From Pseudomonas abieticivorans (GTDB taxonomy: Bacteria > Pseudomonadota > Gammaproteobacteria > Pseudomonadales > Pseudomonadaceae), in the NCBI RefSeq assembly GCF_023509015.1, contig NZ_CP094975.1, positions 2,985,501 through 3,049,500 on the forward strand: a DNA stretch of 64,000 bases. Direction: 5' to 3'. The notes below the pieces were generated by a model, which was not told the DNA's origin, ran no database searches, and saw only the letters and a list, made by a program, of their open reading frames with translations. Position numbers and translations under genes: made by a program. Positions 30,989 to 39,703 of the stretch are shown one piece after another. Position 1 is the first letter of the stretch, and every line of letters starts with the position of its first letter.

Positions 30989-32047
30989 ATGCCCCAGCCG
31001 CGCCCTTACAAAGTTGCACTCAACGGTTACGGCCGTATCGGTCGTTGTGTTCTGCGAGCGCTTGTCGAGCGAGGCGCCAAGGCCGGGTTCGAGGTGGTTG
31101 CCATCAATGATCTGGCCGACATGGCCAGCATCGAATACCTGACACGCTTCGATTCCACCCACGGGCGTTTCCCCGGGGAAGTGGCGATCGACGGCGATTG
31201 TCTGCTGATCAATGGTCATTGCGTGAAAGTCTTGCGCAGTGCCACCCCCGAACACATCGACTGGGCAGCCCTGGATGTCGACCTGGTGCTGGAATGCTCC
31301 GGCGCCTGGCACACCCGCGCCGACGGCCAGCGCTTCCTCGACGCCGGCGCGCCCCGCGTGCTGTTTTCCCAGCCGATGGCCAGCGAGGCCGATGTCGACG
31401 CCACCGTGGTGTTCGGCATCAACCAGGACCGCCTGACCGGTAACGAAAGGCTGCTGTCCAACGCCTCGTGCACCACCAATTGCAGCGTGCCGCTGTTGCG
31501 CCTGCTGGACCAGGCTTTGGGCCTTGAGTACGTGTCCATCACCACGATCCACTCGGCGATGAATGACCAGCCGGTGATCGATGCCTACCACGCCGAAGAC
31601 CTGCGCCGCACGCGCTCGGCGTTCCAGTCGATCATCCCGGTCAATACCGGGCTTGCACGCGGCATTGAACGCCTGCTTCCGGAACTTGCCGGGAGAATTC
31701 AGGCCAAAGCGGTGCGTGTGCCGACGGTGAACGTGTCGTGCCTGGACATCACCCTGCAGGTCAGCAAGGCCACCGACACGGCCGAAGTCAACCGGATCCT
31801 GCGCGAGGCCGCCACCAGCGGCCCGCTCAAGGGCCTGCTGGCCTATACCGAACTGCCCCATGCCAGTTGTGATTTCAATCATGACCCGCATTCGGCCATC
31901 GTCGATGCCAGCCAGACCCGGGTTTCCGGGCCTAGGCTGGTGAACCTGCTGGCCTGGTTCGACAACGAATGGGGCTTCGCCAATCGCATGCTCGACGTTG
32001 CAGAGCACTTTCTGCACGTTGTAAACCAACAAAATGAACAGGCTTGA
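30989..32047 (+). CDS. epd: Erythrose-4-phosphate dehydrogenase
   Basis: 352-aa member of the GAPDH superfamily, oxidising erythrose 4-phosphate to 4-phosphoerythronate for pyridoxal phosphate synthesis. KVALNGYGRIGRCVLRAL binds NAD, the catalytic Cys is in NASCTTNCSVPLLRLL, and WFDNEWGFANRMLDV closes the fold. Placement between tkt (which makes its substrate) and pgk is the usual Epd context and separates it from glycolytic GAPDH. I chose the ATG at 30989 (MPQPRPYKVAL); in-frame ATGs at 30965 and 30968 would add eight or seven residues. The ribosome site is weak for all. Confidence 0.93.
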   Translation: MPQPRPYKVALNGYGRIGRCVLRALVERGAKAGFEVVAINDLADMASIEYLTRFDSTHGRFPGEVAIDGDCLLINGHCVKVLRSATPEHIDWAALDVDLVLECSGAWHTRADGQRFLDAGAPRVLFSQPMASEADVDATVVFGINQDRLTGNERLLSNASCTTNCSVPLLRLLDQALGLEYVSITTIHSAMNDQPVIDAYHAEDLRRTRSAFQSIIPVNTGLARGIERLLPELAGRIQAKAVRVPTVNVSCLDITLQVSKATDTAEVNRILREAATSGPLKGLLAYTELPHASCDFNHDPHSAIVDASQTRVSGPRLVNLLAWFDNEWGFANRMLDVAEHFLHVVNQQNEQA

Positions 32048-32059
32048 AGGACTGAACAC

Positions 32060-33223
32060 ATGACCGTGCTGAAGATGACCGACCTCGATCTGCAAGGTAA
32101 GCGCGTACTGATCCGCGAAGACCTCAACGTCCCCGTGAAGGACGGCGTGGTAACCAGCGATGCGCGTATCCTCGCTTCGCTGCCGACCATCAAGCTGGCC
32201 CTGGAAAAGGGCGCGGCCGTGATGGTCTGCTCGCACCTGGGCCGGCCGACCGAGGGTGAATTCTCTGCCGAAAACAGCCTCAAGCCGGTTGCCGACTACC
32301 TGAGCAAGGCCTTGGGTCGTGAAGTGCCGCTGGTCGCCGACTACCTGGACGGCGTCGAGGTGAAAGCGGGCGACGTGGTGCTGTTCGAGAACGTGCGCTT
32401 CAACACAGGCGAAAAAAAGAACGCCGACGAGTTGGCCAAGCAATACGCCGCCCTGTGCGATGTGTTCGTGATGGACGCCTTCGGTACTGCCCACCGTGCC
32501 GAGGGCTCGACCCACGGCGTGGCCAAGTTCGCCAAAGTGGCAGCGGCCGGTCCGTTGCTGGCGGCCGAACTGGACGCGCTGGGCAAGGCCCTGGGCGCTC
32601 CAGCCACGCCAATGGCCGCGATTGTCGCCGGCTCCAAGGTGTCGACCAAGCTGGACGTGCTGAACAGCCTGAGCACTATTTGCGACCAGTTGATCGTCGG
32701 TGGCGGCATCGCCAACACCTTCCTGGCTGCCGCCGGCCACCCGGTGGGCAAGTCGCTGTATGAGCCGGACCTGCTGGACACCGCCCGTGCCATCGCCGCC
32801 AAGGTCAGCGTGCCGCTGCCGGTAGACGTGGTAGTGGCCAAGGAGTTCGCCGAAAGCGCTACCGCCACCGTCAAGCTGATTGCCGACGTGGCTGCCGACG
32901 ACATGATCCTGGACATCGGCCCGCAGACCGCCGAGCAGTTTGCCCAACTGCTGAAGACCTCCAAGACTATCCTGTGGAACGGCCCGGTGGGCGTGTTCGA
33001 ATTCGACCAGTTCGGCAACGGTACCAAGGTGTTGGCCAAGGCCATCGCTGAAAGCTCGGCGTTCTCCATTGCCGGCGGTGGCGACACCCTGGCGGCCATC
33101 GACAAGTATGGCGTGGGCAAGGATATTTCCTATATCTCCACCGGTGGCGGCGCCTTTCTGGAATTCGTCGAGGGCAAGGTTCTGCCGGCGGTCGAAGTGC
33201 TGGAACAACGGGCCAAGGCCTGA
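32060..33223 (+). CDS. pgk: Phosphoglycerate kinase
   Basis: 387 aa, the two-domain glycolytic kinase interconverting 1,3-bisphosphoglycerate and 3-phosphoglycerate. [20 protein letters not shown] is the N-terminal signature, [12 protein letters not shown] the substrate site, FRVDNFGTAH-equivalent [19 protein letters not shown] follows, and [17 protein letters not shown] is the C-terminal nucleotide site. It starts 12 bases after epd, so the two are co-transcribed. Confidence 0.97.
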   Translation: MTVLKMTDLDLQGKRVLIREDLNVPVKDGVVTSDARILASLPTIKLALEKGAAVMVCSHLGRPTEGEFSAENSLKPVADYLSKALGREVPLVADYLDGVEVKAGDVVLFENVRFNTGEKKNADELAKQYAALCDVFVMDAFGTAHRAEGSTHGVAKFAKVAAAGPLLAAELDALGKALGAPATPMAAIVAGSKVSTKLDVLNSLSTICDQLIVGGGIANTFLAAAGHPVGKSLYEPDLLDTARAIAAKVSVPLPVDVVVAKEFAESATATVKLIADVAADDMILDIGPQTAEQFAQLLKTSKTILWNGPVGVFEFDQFGNGTKVLAKAIAESSAFSIAGGGDTLAAIDKYGVGKDISYISTGGGAFLEFVEGKVLPAVEVLEQRAKA

Positions 33224-33256
33224 TACGCGCACATGCTGTGCAAAGGGAGAGTCCGG

Positions 33257-33481
33257 ATGAGCAAGGCATTTATGTTGCTGTTGGCGGCCGGCTTGATCGC
33301 CGGTTGCTCCAGCAAGCCTGCGTCTGAACCTGCAAAGGATGGGCAAGCCCCGGGGCAGGGCGGTTGTTACCAGTCTGGCTGGCAAGCTGAAACAGTGCCG
33401 GTGATCAACAAACGCCTGGGCCCCGATGGCCTGGAAAAGTATGACGAAGAGCATCAGGCCAAGGGTCAGGGTTGCCCGTAG
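33257..33481 (+). CDS. Small putative lipoprotein
   Basis: 74 aa. MSKAFMLLLAAGLIAGCSSK is a lipoprotein signal with lipobox LIAGC (Cys about residue 17). The mature part is short and polar: it has two further Cys (GGCYQ and QGCP) and ends in KYDEEHQAKGQGCP. Function unknown. It begins 33 bases after pgk, with GGGAGA upstream, and sits at the position of PA0553 in P. aeruginosa, so it is part of the conserved pgk-fba interval. Confidence 0.75.
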   Translation: MSKAFMLLLAAGLIAGCSSKPASEPAKDGQAPGQGGCYQSGWQAETVPVINKRLGPDGLEKYDEEHQAKGQGCP

Positions 33482-33509
33482 GGCCCCGTGCTTGCAACGA
33501 GGAGCAGGA

Positions 33510-33830
33510 ATGAGAGGCTTTGCCGCGCTGTTGGCATGTGCAGTGCTTGGTGGATGTGCGAGCGTTTCGGCGCCCTCATCCGATAGCTGGACGACCTGGT
33601 TGTGTGACACTGATGCCGAGCTGTACTGGCATTACACCGATACGGCCAAAGAGCACGTCGATGTGCGACTCAAGGGCAGCGAGCAGGTCTATCACCTGAA
33701 AGCTGAACCGGGCGCCGCTGGCGAACTCTATAGTGACGGTGTATTGGCATTTCACGTAATGGGCAACGGTGGCCTGGTGTACTGGGTAGCCACCAACGAT
33801 TTGATCGGCCGGGGCTGCAAGGCGCCGTGA
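33510..33830 (+). CDS. MliC-family lysozyme inhibitor-like lipoprotein
   Basis: 106 aa with a lipoprotein signal MRGFAALLACAVLGGCASVS (lipobox Cys about residue 16). The small beta domain contains TWLCDTDAELYWHYTD, then GAAGELYSDGVLAFHVMGNG and a closing Cys in IGRGCKAP. The layout (two Cys, Y-S-x-G then G-x-G strands) fits the MliC/PliC inhibitors of C-type lysozyme, although the inhibitory motif is degenerate. AGGAGCAGGA lies directly before the ATG. The preceding small lipoprotein ends 28 bases upstream. Confidence 0.78.
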   Translation: MRGFAALLACAVLGGCASVSAPSSDSWTTWLCDTDAELYWHYTDTAKEHVDVRLKGSEQVYHLKAEPGAAGELYSDGVLAFHVMGNGGLVYWVATNDLIGRGCKAP

Positions 33831-33936
33831 CGGAAAGGGCAAAGCCTGCGGGCTGGGCCCTGAACCACTTGAATAGCAGCCGCCGCTACGGCAGGCTTGC
33901 ACGATTAACGACCCTCTACCGGGAGAGAGAAAAACA

Positions 33937-35001
33937 ATGGCACTTATTAGCATGCGCCAGATGCTGGACCACGCGGCTGAATTTGGCTACGGCGTCCCAG
34001 CTTTCAACGTCAACAACCTTGAGCAGATGCGCGCCATCATGGAAGCCGCTGACAAGACTGACTCCCCGGTGATCGTCCAGGCTTCGGCCGGCGCCCGCAA
34101 ATACGCCGGTGCCCCGTTCCTGCGCCATCTGATCCTGGCCGCGATCGAAGAATTCCCGCACATCCCGGTGTGTATGCACCAGGATCACGGCACCAGCCCG
34201 GACGTGTGCCAGCGCTCCATTCAACTGGGCTTCAGCTCGGTGATGATGGACGGCTCCCTGGGTGCCGACGGCAAGACCCCTACCGACTACGAGTACAACG
34301 TACGCGTAACCCAGCAAACCGTGGCCATGGCTCACGCTTGCGGCGTTTCGGTAGAAGGCGAGCTGGGCTGCCTGGGTTCCCTGGAAACCGGCATGGCCGG
34401 TGAAGAAGACGGTATCGGCGCCGAAGGCACCCTGGATCACAGCCAGATGCTGACGGACCCTGAAGAAGCCGCCGACTTCGTCAAGAAAACCCAGGTGGAT
34501 GCTCTGGCCATCGCGATCGGCACTAGCCACGGCGCCTACAAGTTCACCAAGCCACCTACCGGCGACGTGCTGGCCATCGACCGCATCAAGGAAATCCACA
34601 AGCGCATCCCCAACACCCACCTGGTGATGCACGGTTCTTCCTCGGTACCGCAAGAGTGGCTGGCGATCATCAACCAGTACGGCGGCGACATCAAGGAAAC
34701 CTACGGCGTGCCGGTTGAAGAAATCGTCGAGGGCATCAAGCACGGCGTGCGCAAGGTCAACATCGATACCGACCTGCGCCTGGCCTCCACCGGCGCCATG
34801 CGCCGCCTGATGGCGACCAACCCGAGCGAGTTCGACCCACGCAAGTTCTTCGGCGAAACCGTCAAGGCCATGCGCGACGTGTGCATCGCCCGTTACGAAG
34901 CCTTCGGCACCGCTGGCCAGGGTTCCAAGATCAAGCCGATCTCCCTGGAAGCGATGTTCCAGCGTTACGCCAAGGGTGAGTTGGACGCGCGCGTCAACTA
35001 A
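33937..35001 (+). CDS. fba: Fructose-bisphosphate aldolase, class II
   Basis: 354-aa zinc-dependent aldolase of the Calvin-cycle subtype. [20 protein letters not shown] is the N-terminus. Zinc ligands lie in [15 protein letters not shown], in the SHGAYKF loop and in [33 protein letters not shown] is the phosphate-binding region. It cleaves fructose 1,6-bisphosphate to DHAP and glyceraldehyde 3-phosphate. GGGAGAGAG precedes the ATG. Last gene of the tkt-epd-pgk run, ended by a clear terminator. Confidence 0.97.
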   Translation: MALISMRQMLDHAAEFGYGVPAFNVNNLEQMRAIMEAADKTDSPVIVQASAGARKYAGAPFLRHLILAAIEEFPHIPVCMHQDHGTSPDVCQRSIQLGFSSVMMDGSLGADGKTPTDYEYNVRVTQQTVAMAHACGVSVEGELGCLGSLETGMAGEEDGIGAEGTLDHSQMLTDPEEAADFVKKTQVDALAIAIGTSHGAYKFTKPPTGDVLAIDRIKEIHKRIPNTHLVMHGSSSVPQEWLAIINQYGGDIKETYGVPVEEIVEGIKHGVRKVNIDTDLRLASTGAMRRLMATNPSEFDPRKFFGETVKAMRDVCIARYEAFGTAGQGSKIKPISLEAMFQRYAKGELDARVN

Positions 35002-35017
35002 GTCCTGGTTGCGTTGG

Positions 35018-35046
35018 AAAGCCCGCGCTTGCCGCGGGCTTTTTTG
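35018..35046 (+). terminator. Rho-independent terminator of fba
   Basis: AAAGCCCGCG-CTTGC-CGCGGGCTTTTTT: strong GC stem with a T-run, starting 16 bases after the fba stop. Confidence 0.92.
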
Positions 35047-35066
35047 TGCGCAGGCATTCCTGCCAC

Positions 35067-35738
35067 TCAGCTTTTATCGTGATTAATCTTCAGCTTGTAA
35101 AACGTCACCTTCCCGCCCTCGCTGGTGTACCCGGTATTGTCCTGGGTATACACCCCCGCCTTGAAGTACAACTCGGCTACCCGCCAAGTGGCGCTGATCT
35201 TGGTTTGCCAGTGGTAGTCGGCGGCGCTCACGCTGAGCTCGCCCATGCTGCTCAAGTGAATGGAATAGGAAAACTGCTTATCCAGCGGCACGTCCTCGGC
35301 CACGATGATCACCGTGGGGTTCTCGTCATCCGGGTGGTAGCGCACCTTGGCGACGATGTTGCCACTGCCTTTGCTTTCCTTGTATTGATACTCCACCTTC
35401 AGCAACGGCTTGTTGCTGTCGTTGACGTGGATCTGGCCAATCACGATCTTGCCCGAAGACGGCACCTGATTCACTTCCAGGGTGGCCCTTAGAAAGTGCT
35501 GGTAGCCGGGGTAGGTCCAGTTGTGTTCCGAGCCATCAGCGTTGGTCTCCCGCAATTCGGTACGTGGGTACTTGGCGCTTTCGGTCACGGTGCCGGTGAC
35601 TGGCGCCCAGAAAAACAGCGTACCTGTGTCAGAATGAAAATACTGGTCCTTGAAACCACTGACCAAGGTGGGGGTGTCGACAGTCTTGGCCGGTGTACCG
35701 ACGGGAATGCTCAGATTCCAGGTTGAGAGATCTATCAT
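35067..35738 (-). CDS. Alginate lyase family protein (polysaccharide lyase family 7)
   Basis: 223 aa covering a single PL7 jelly-roll domain. Signatures in order: DLSTWNLSIPVGTPAKTVDT, the catalytic-groove RTELRE (in SAKYPRTELRETNADG), KIVIGQIHVND (Q-I-H catalytic motif), and YFKAGVYTQDN near the C-terminus (active-site Tyr). It should cleave beta-1,4 bonds of alginate by elimination. No signal peptide is present, as in the P. aeruginosa PL7 protein PA1167. The ATG at 35738 has GGAAGG seven bases upstream. It is isolated from other alginate genes. Confidence 0.88.
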   Translation of the reverse strand: MIDLSTWNLSIPVGTPAKTVDTPTLVSGFKDQYFHSDTGTLFFWAPVTGTVTESAKYPRTELRETNADGSEHNWTYPGYQHFLRATLEVNQVPSSGKIVIGQIHVNDSNKPLLKVEYQYKESKGSGNIVAKVRYHPDDENPTVIIVAEDVPLDKQFSYSIHLSSMGELSVSAADYHWQTKISATWRVAELYFKAGVYTQDNTGYTSEGGKVTFYKLKINHDKS

Positions 35739-36045
35739 GATGAAGCCTTCCATTTGATCGCGGCGGGTAACTGCCGAGAAAACCAACCCTTTCGCGGTGT
35801 AACAGGATTGAGACGGCGCTTCTTATACATTTATGAAAATAGGTTGTTAATGCTGGCACGTCGACAACTTGGCGCCAACCTTCCGTCCGATGCGCTGCAG
35901 CCCGCGGGTGCCGTGGGGCTGGCCAGGTGTACCGTTAGTCGGTTTTGCTCCATATTGGCTCATTGATACTACGCGGTCGGCTTCAGGTTTTTTGGATCCC
36001 CGTCTAGAGTAAGGGCAAGCTGTATCCGGCTTTCAACCGAAAGCC
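35739..36045. other. Intergenic region between divergent lyase and GGDEF-EAL genes
   Basis: Contains the promoters of both divergent genes. The middle (35815-35860) is AT-rich (CTTCTTATACATTTATGAAA). A loose inverted repeat GTTGT...ACAAC spans about 35844-35869. I see no terminator, REP, RNA gene or coding frame I would defend. Confidence 0.5.
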
Positions 36046-38193
36046 ATGGCAACTGTAACGATGAGAAGCAGCATGGAATGCGTGCAACCCCTGCCAGGCG
36101 ATGGCGGTTCTGTATTACTGGTCGTAGATGACTACCCGGAAAACCTGATCAGCATGCGGGCCCTGCTGGAGCGTCAGGATTGGCGGGTGGTGACGGCTGC
36201 CTCGGGTGTCGAGGCTTTGGGCATGTTGCTGGAACATGAGGTCGATCTCGTGCTTCTGGATGTGCAAATGCCCGGCATGGATGGTTTCGAGGTGGCCCGG
36301 CTGATGCGTGGCAGCCAGCGAACACGGCTAACCCCGATTATTTTCCTGACCGCCAATGAACAATCCCAAGCCTCGGTGCTCAAGGGCTACGCCAATGGCG
36401 CGGTCGATTACCTGTTCAAGCCGTTCGACCCGCAAATCCTGCGGCCCAAGGTGCAGGCGTTGCTTGAGCAACAGCGTAACCGCCGGGACTTGCAGCGCCT
36501 GAGCCGTGACCTGGAGTCTGCCCGGGCTTTCAATGCCTCGGTGCTGGAAAATGCCGCCGAGGGCATCCTGGTGGTGGATGAGATGGGCAACATCAATTTC
36601 GCCAACCCGGCCATTTCGCGCCTATTGAACACGCCGATAAGCGAGTTGCAAGGCGCCGAGTTGCTCAGTTTCATCCACAAGCCGGCGCTCAGCCAGTGGC
36701 GGGATTCGGACTTCTACCGCGCGTATGCCACTCGCGACACCTATCGGGTGCACGACGCCTTGATGCGCACCGCATCGGGCCAACAGCTGCCGGTGGCACT
36801 TTCCTGCGCGCCGCTGTCGGGCGAGCAGCGGGCCATGGTGGTCACGGTTCAAGATATGTCGGTAGTGCGCAACCTGCATCAGCAACTGGAGTACCAGGCT
36901 GTCACCGATCCGCTGACCGGGTTGCTCAACCGCCGTGGTTTCTACCAGACCGTTGAAAGCGCGCTGGTGCGCAACGAGCGCTCGGACAAGTCCCAGGCAC
37001 TGCTTTACCTGGACTTGGACGGGTTCAAGCGCATCAATGACCAGCACGGCCACGATGCCGGCGACCGGGTGCTGCGCTGGGTGGCTGAGCAGCTCAAGGA
37101 TTGCCTGCGCTCCTACGACATCGTCGCGCGCATGGGCGGCGATGAGTTCACCGCCTTGCTCGATACCCTGGAATACCCCGAGCAGGCAGCCAAGGTGGCC
37201 GAGAAGCTGATCGAGCGGGTATCCATGTGCCAGAAGATCGATGGCCTGGAGGTGACCCTGGGGGTCAGCATCGGCATTGCCACCTACCCTGAGTGCGGGT
37301 CTACTTTGGACGGCCTGCTGCGGGCCGCCGACATCGCCATGTACGCCGCCAAACAAGCCGGCCGCCAGCAATACCGTTACTACGACCAGGACCTCAATGG
37401 CCGCGCCCGCTCACGGCTGATGCTGGAAGACAGCGTCAGCACCGCCATCGAGCACCAGGACTTTACCCTGGTGTATCAGCCCCAGGTGGCGATTGCCGAC
37501 GGCCGATTGCGTGGTTTCGAGGCGCTGCTGCGCTGGCGTCACCCCAGTGTCGGCGATGTTCCGCCGGGGTTGTTCATCCCGCTGCTGGAAGAGGCACGGC
37601 TTATCAGCCGGCTTACCAGTTGGATCTACCAGCAGGGCGCGGCGCAGCGCCATGCCTGGAGCGAGGCGTTTCCCAGTGACCTGATCCTGAGCATCAGCCT
37701 GAGCAATGCCCAGTTCGCCATCCCCAACCTGGTGTCGGAGCTGCAGCGGGCCATCGTGATGTACGGTTTGCAGGCCCGGCAACTGGAGGTGGAAGTGGTC
37801 GAGGCCTCCTTGCTGTACAACCCCGAAGAGGCCTGTGCACAGTTGCACGAGTTGCATAATCTGGGCGTGCGCATCGCCTTGGACGACTTTGGCAGCGGCC
37901 CTTGCTCGCTCAAGCTGTTGCGCGACGTGCCCATCGACACCCTCAAGTTGGACCGGCACCTGGTGGCCAAGCTGCCTGGCTCGGTGGCCGACGCGACGCT
38001 GGTGCGCTGCGTGCTGGCCCTGTGTCGCGAGCTGGAGATCACGGTCATTGCCGAAGGCGTGGAAACCCGTGAGCAGTATCTGTGGCTCAAGGAAAACGGC
38101 TGTGAACTGGTGCAGGGGTTCATCGTCGCGCAACCGCTGCCGGCCGCTGATGCGAGCCAGTTCCCGGCGTTTTTTGATTGGAAGTCGGTTTAG
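36046..38193 (+). CDS. Response regulator with PAS, GGDEF and EAL domains (cyclic-di-GMP turnover)
   Basis: 715 aa. A REC domain (about residues 22-145: SVLLVVDDYPENLISMRALL, phospho-acceptor D72 in LLDVQMPGMDG, and DYLFKPFDP) is followed by a coiled stretch. A PAS domain comes next (about 160-275, NAAEGILVVDEMGNINFANP). GGDEF has an intact MGGDEF at 364-368. EAL begins at E492 (GFEALLRW), with DDFGSGPCSLKLL and VIAEGVETREQYLWL. Both catalytic motifs are intact, so it could make and degrade c-di-GMP; which activity dominates cannot be read. No kinase gene is adjacent. The ATG at 36073, preceded by GAGAAG, is an alternative start. Confidence 0.92.
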   Translation: MATVTMRSSMECVQPLPGDGGSVLLVVDDYPENLISMRALLERQDWRVVTAASGVEALGMLLEHEVDLVLLDVQMPGMDGFEVARLMRGSQRTRLTPIIFLTANEQSQASVLKGYANGAVDYLFKPFDPQILRPKVQALLEQQRNRRDLQRLSRDLESARAFNASVLENAAEGILVVDEMGNINFANPAISRLLNTPISELQGAELLSFIHKPALSQWRDSDFYRAYATRDTYRVHDALMRTASGQQLPVALSCAPLSGEQRAMVVTVQDMSVVRNLHQQLEYQAVTDPLTGLLNRRGFYQTVESALVRNERSDKSQALLYLDLDGFKRINDQHGHDAGDRVLRWVAEQLKDCLRSYDIVARMGGDEFTALLDTLEYPEQAAKVAEKLIERVSMCQKIDGLEVTLGVSIGIATYPECGSTLDGLLRAADIAMYAAKQAGRQQYRYYDQDLNGRARSRLMLEDSVSTAIEHQDFTLVYQPQVAIADGRLRGFEALLRWRHPSVGDVPPGLFIPLLEEARLISRLTSWIYQQGAAQRHAWSEAFPSDLILSISLSNAQFAIPNLVSELQRAIVMYGLQARQLEVEVVEASLLYNPEEACAQLHELHNLGVRIALDDFGSGPCSLKLLRDVPIDTLKLDRHLVAKLPGSVADATLVRCVLALCRELEITVIAEGVETREQYLWLKENGCELVQGFIVAQPLPAADASQFPAFFDWKSV

Positions 38194-38245
38194 CCACCGT
38201 GCTATTTCGGTACACTGGCGGCTGACCATTGGACCTGTCGCCGCC

Positions 38246-38740
38246 ATGCAACCGCTCAAGTACCTGCAAGCCTACCCGCCGAACCTGCAAGATCAGGTGC
38301 GCCAGTTGATCGCCCAAGGCCGCCTGGGCGAGTACCTGCACAAGCGCTACCCCGATCGCCATGCGGTGCAAAGCGACAAGGCGTTGTACGCGTATGCCTC
38401 GGCCATCAAGCAGGAGCACCTGCGCAACGCCGCTGGGTTGGACAAGGTGCTGTTCGACAACCGCCTGGACCTGACCCATCGCGCCCTGGGCCTGCACACC
38501 AATGTGTCGCGGGTGCAGGGGGGCAAGCTCAAGGCCAAGAAAGAGATCCGCATTGCCTCGCTGTTCAAGGAGGCGGCGCCTGAGTTCCTGAAAATGATCG
38601 TGGTGCACGAGCTGGCCCACTTCAAGGAGTCGGACCACAACAAGGCGTTCTACCAGCTGTGCGAGCACATGCAGCCCGGTTACCACCAGCTGGAGTTCGA
38701 CCTGCGTATTTACCTCACCTACCGCGAGCTGCCGCAATGA
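38246..38740 (+). CDS. YgjP-like zinc metallopeptidase (M48/DUF45 group)
   Basis: 164-aa soluble protein. MIVVHELAHFKESDHNKAFY carries HExxH plus the downstream His of the YgjP/WLM-like metallopeptidase group, followed by a helical C-terminus. The N-terminal part (LHKRYPDRHAVQSDKALYAY) is family-typical. Presumed cytoplasmic peptidase; the substrate is unknown. Its TGA overlaps an ATG of the next gene (ATGA at 38737), indicating coupling. Confidence 0.85.
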   Translation: MQPLKYLQAYPPNLQDQVRQLIAQGRLGEYLHKRYPDRHAVQSDKALYAYASAIKQEHLRNAAGLDKVLFDNRLDLTHRALGLHTNVSRVQGGKLKAKKEIRIASLFKEAAPEFLKMIVVHELAHFKESDHNKAFYQLCEHMQPGYHQLEFDLRIYLTYRELPQ

Positions 38741-38757
38741 GCGACAAGGAAAGCGTT

Positions 38758-39054
38758 ATGGACGTCAGCAAGACCAAGAGCAGTTTCTACCGGCGCCTGT
38801 ACGTGGCCTGGCTGATCGACAGCGGGCTGGCCACCAGCGTGCCCGCCTTGACCGAGGCTACCGGCATGCCCCGGCGCACCGCGCAGGACACCCTGGCGGC
38901 GTTGGCCGACCTGGACATCGTCTGCGAATTCGAGCAGCAGGATGGCGAACGCAACCATATCGGCCGCTACGTGGTGCGCGATTGGGGGCCGGTGGACAAG
39001 GAGTGGGTGGGGCGGCACTTGGGGGGCATCAAGCGTGTGCTGGGTTACCCCTGA
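38758..39054 (+). CDS. Small winged-helix DNA-binding protein
   Basis: 98 aa from the ATG at 38758, which has AAGGAAAG at good spacing; the alternative ATG at 38737 overlaps the previous stop and would add seven residues. The chain is a single winged HTH: RRLYVAWLIDSGLATSVPAL, then TEATGMPRRTAQDTLAALAD, a wing ending in RYVVRDWGPVD and a short helix. No effector domain, so probably a small constitutive DNA-binding factor. Its coupling to the YgjP-like peptidase gene suggests a shared function that I cannot name. Confidence 0.8.
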   Translation: MDVSKTKSSFYRRLYVAWLIDSGLATSVPALTEATGMPRRTAQDTLAALADLDIVCEFEQQDGERNHIGRYVVRDWGPVDKEWVGRHLGGIKRVLGYP

Positions 39055-39063
39055 GATTTTGCG

Positions 39064-39135
39064 GTGGGCTTTTCGCGGATGAATCCGCTCCTACAGGGGG
39101 CGTCGGTGTAGGAGCGGATTTATCCGCGAAGAGGC
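39064..39135. repeat. REP pair
   Basis: TTCGCGGATGAATCCGCTCC and GGAGCGGATTTATCCGCGAA, tightly spaced between the convergent wHTH and elaA genes. Confidence 0.9.
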
Positions 39136-39137
39136 CC

Positions 39138-39590
39138 TCAAGCCTTACGCATCCCGATATGCGGAATTCCATCTTCCAGATACGCCTCGCCCACCACCAA
39201 GAACCCGTGCTTGGCGTAGTAGCCCTGCAAATGCGCCTGGGCCGACAGGTAGATCGGCACCCCTGGCCATTGACTCTCGGCGTGCTTGAGGCCCTCTACC
39301 AGCAGCTCATGCCCCAGGCCGCGGCCTCGGCCTTCGATGGCGATGACCACGCGGCCAATCACCACGTCGCCGCCCTGAGACACCGGGTCCAGCAAGCGCA
39401 GGTAAGCGACCAGGCTGTCGTCTTCCCACGCCATCAGGTGGCAGGTATCACCATCCAGGTCCTGGCCATCGAGTTCCTGATAGGCGCATTTCTGCTCTAC
39501 CACGAACACTTCGCTGCGTAATCGCAGTACTTGGTAAAGCTGTTCCTTGCCCAGATCGGTGTGGTGCTTGCAGACCCAGTCGATACTCAT
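39138..39590 (-). CDS. elaA: ElaA-type GNAT N-acetyltransferase
   Basis: 150-aa GNAT domain. SEVFVVEQKCAYQELDGQDL is the ElaA signature. VVIGRVVIAIEGRGRGLGHE is the acetyl-CoA pyrophosphate loop, and EDGIPHIGM is the conserved C-terminus. The substrate is unknown. AGGAG before the ATG at 39590 defines the start; the frame stays open upstream but enters the divergent promoter. Confidence 0.93.
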   Translation of the reverse strand: MSIDWVCKHHTDLGKEQLYQVLRLRSEVFVVEQKCAYQELDGQDLDGDTCHLMAWEDDSLVAYLRLLDPVSQGGDVVIGRVVIAIEGRGRGLGHELLVEGLKHAESQWPGVPIYLSAQAHLQGYYAKHGFLVVGEAYLEDGIPHIGMRKA

Positions 39591-39703
39591 GTCTACTCCT
39601 GAAACGGCAGATGCGGCCGATAATATAAAAAGCCCCCCCATCATAGGGGAACGCAAGCGTTTGGTCATACGTCGGGCCAGGAGCCCGCTACAGGATCTTG
39701 AGC

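Noticed and set aside
30935..33610. Long open frame (about 890 codons) on the minus strand opposite epd and pgk
   Set aside because: It is the antisense shadow of two clear glycolytic-type genes in GC-rich DNA, and its composition (His, Gln, Gly, Arg-rich) is that of a reverse-complement frame with no family resemblance.
39628..39650. CCCC-TATGAT-GGGG hairpin with a T-run on the minus strand upstream of elaA
   Set aside because: Four-base-pair stem in a G-run; it could be a weak attenuator, but there is too little to call.
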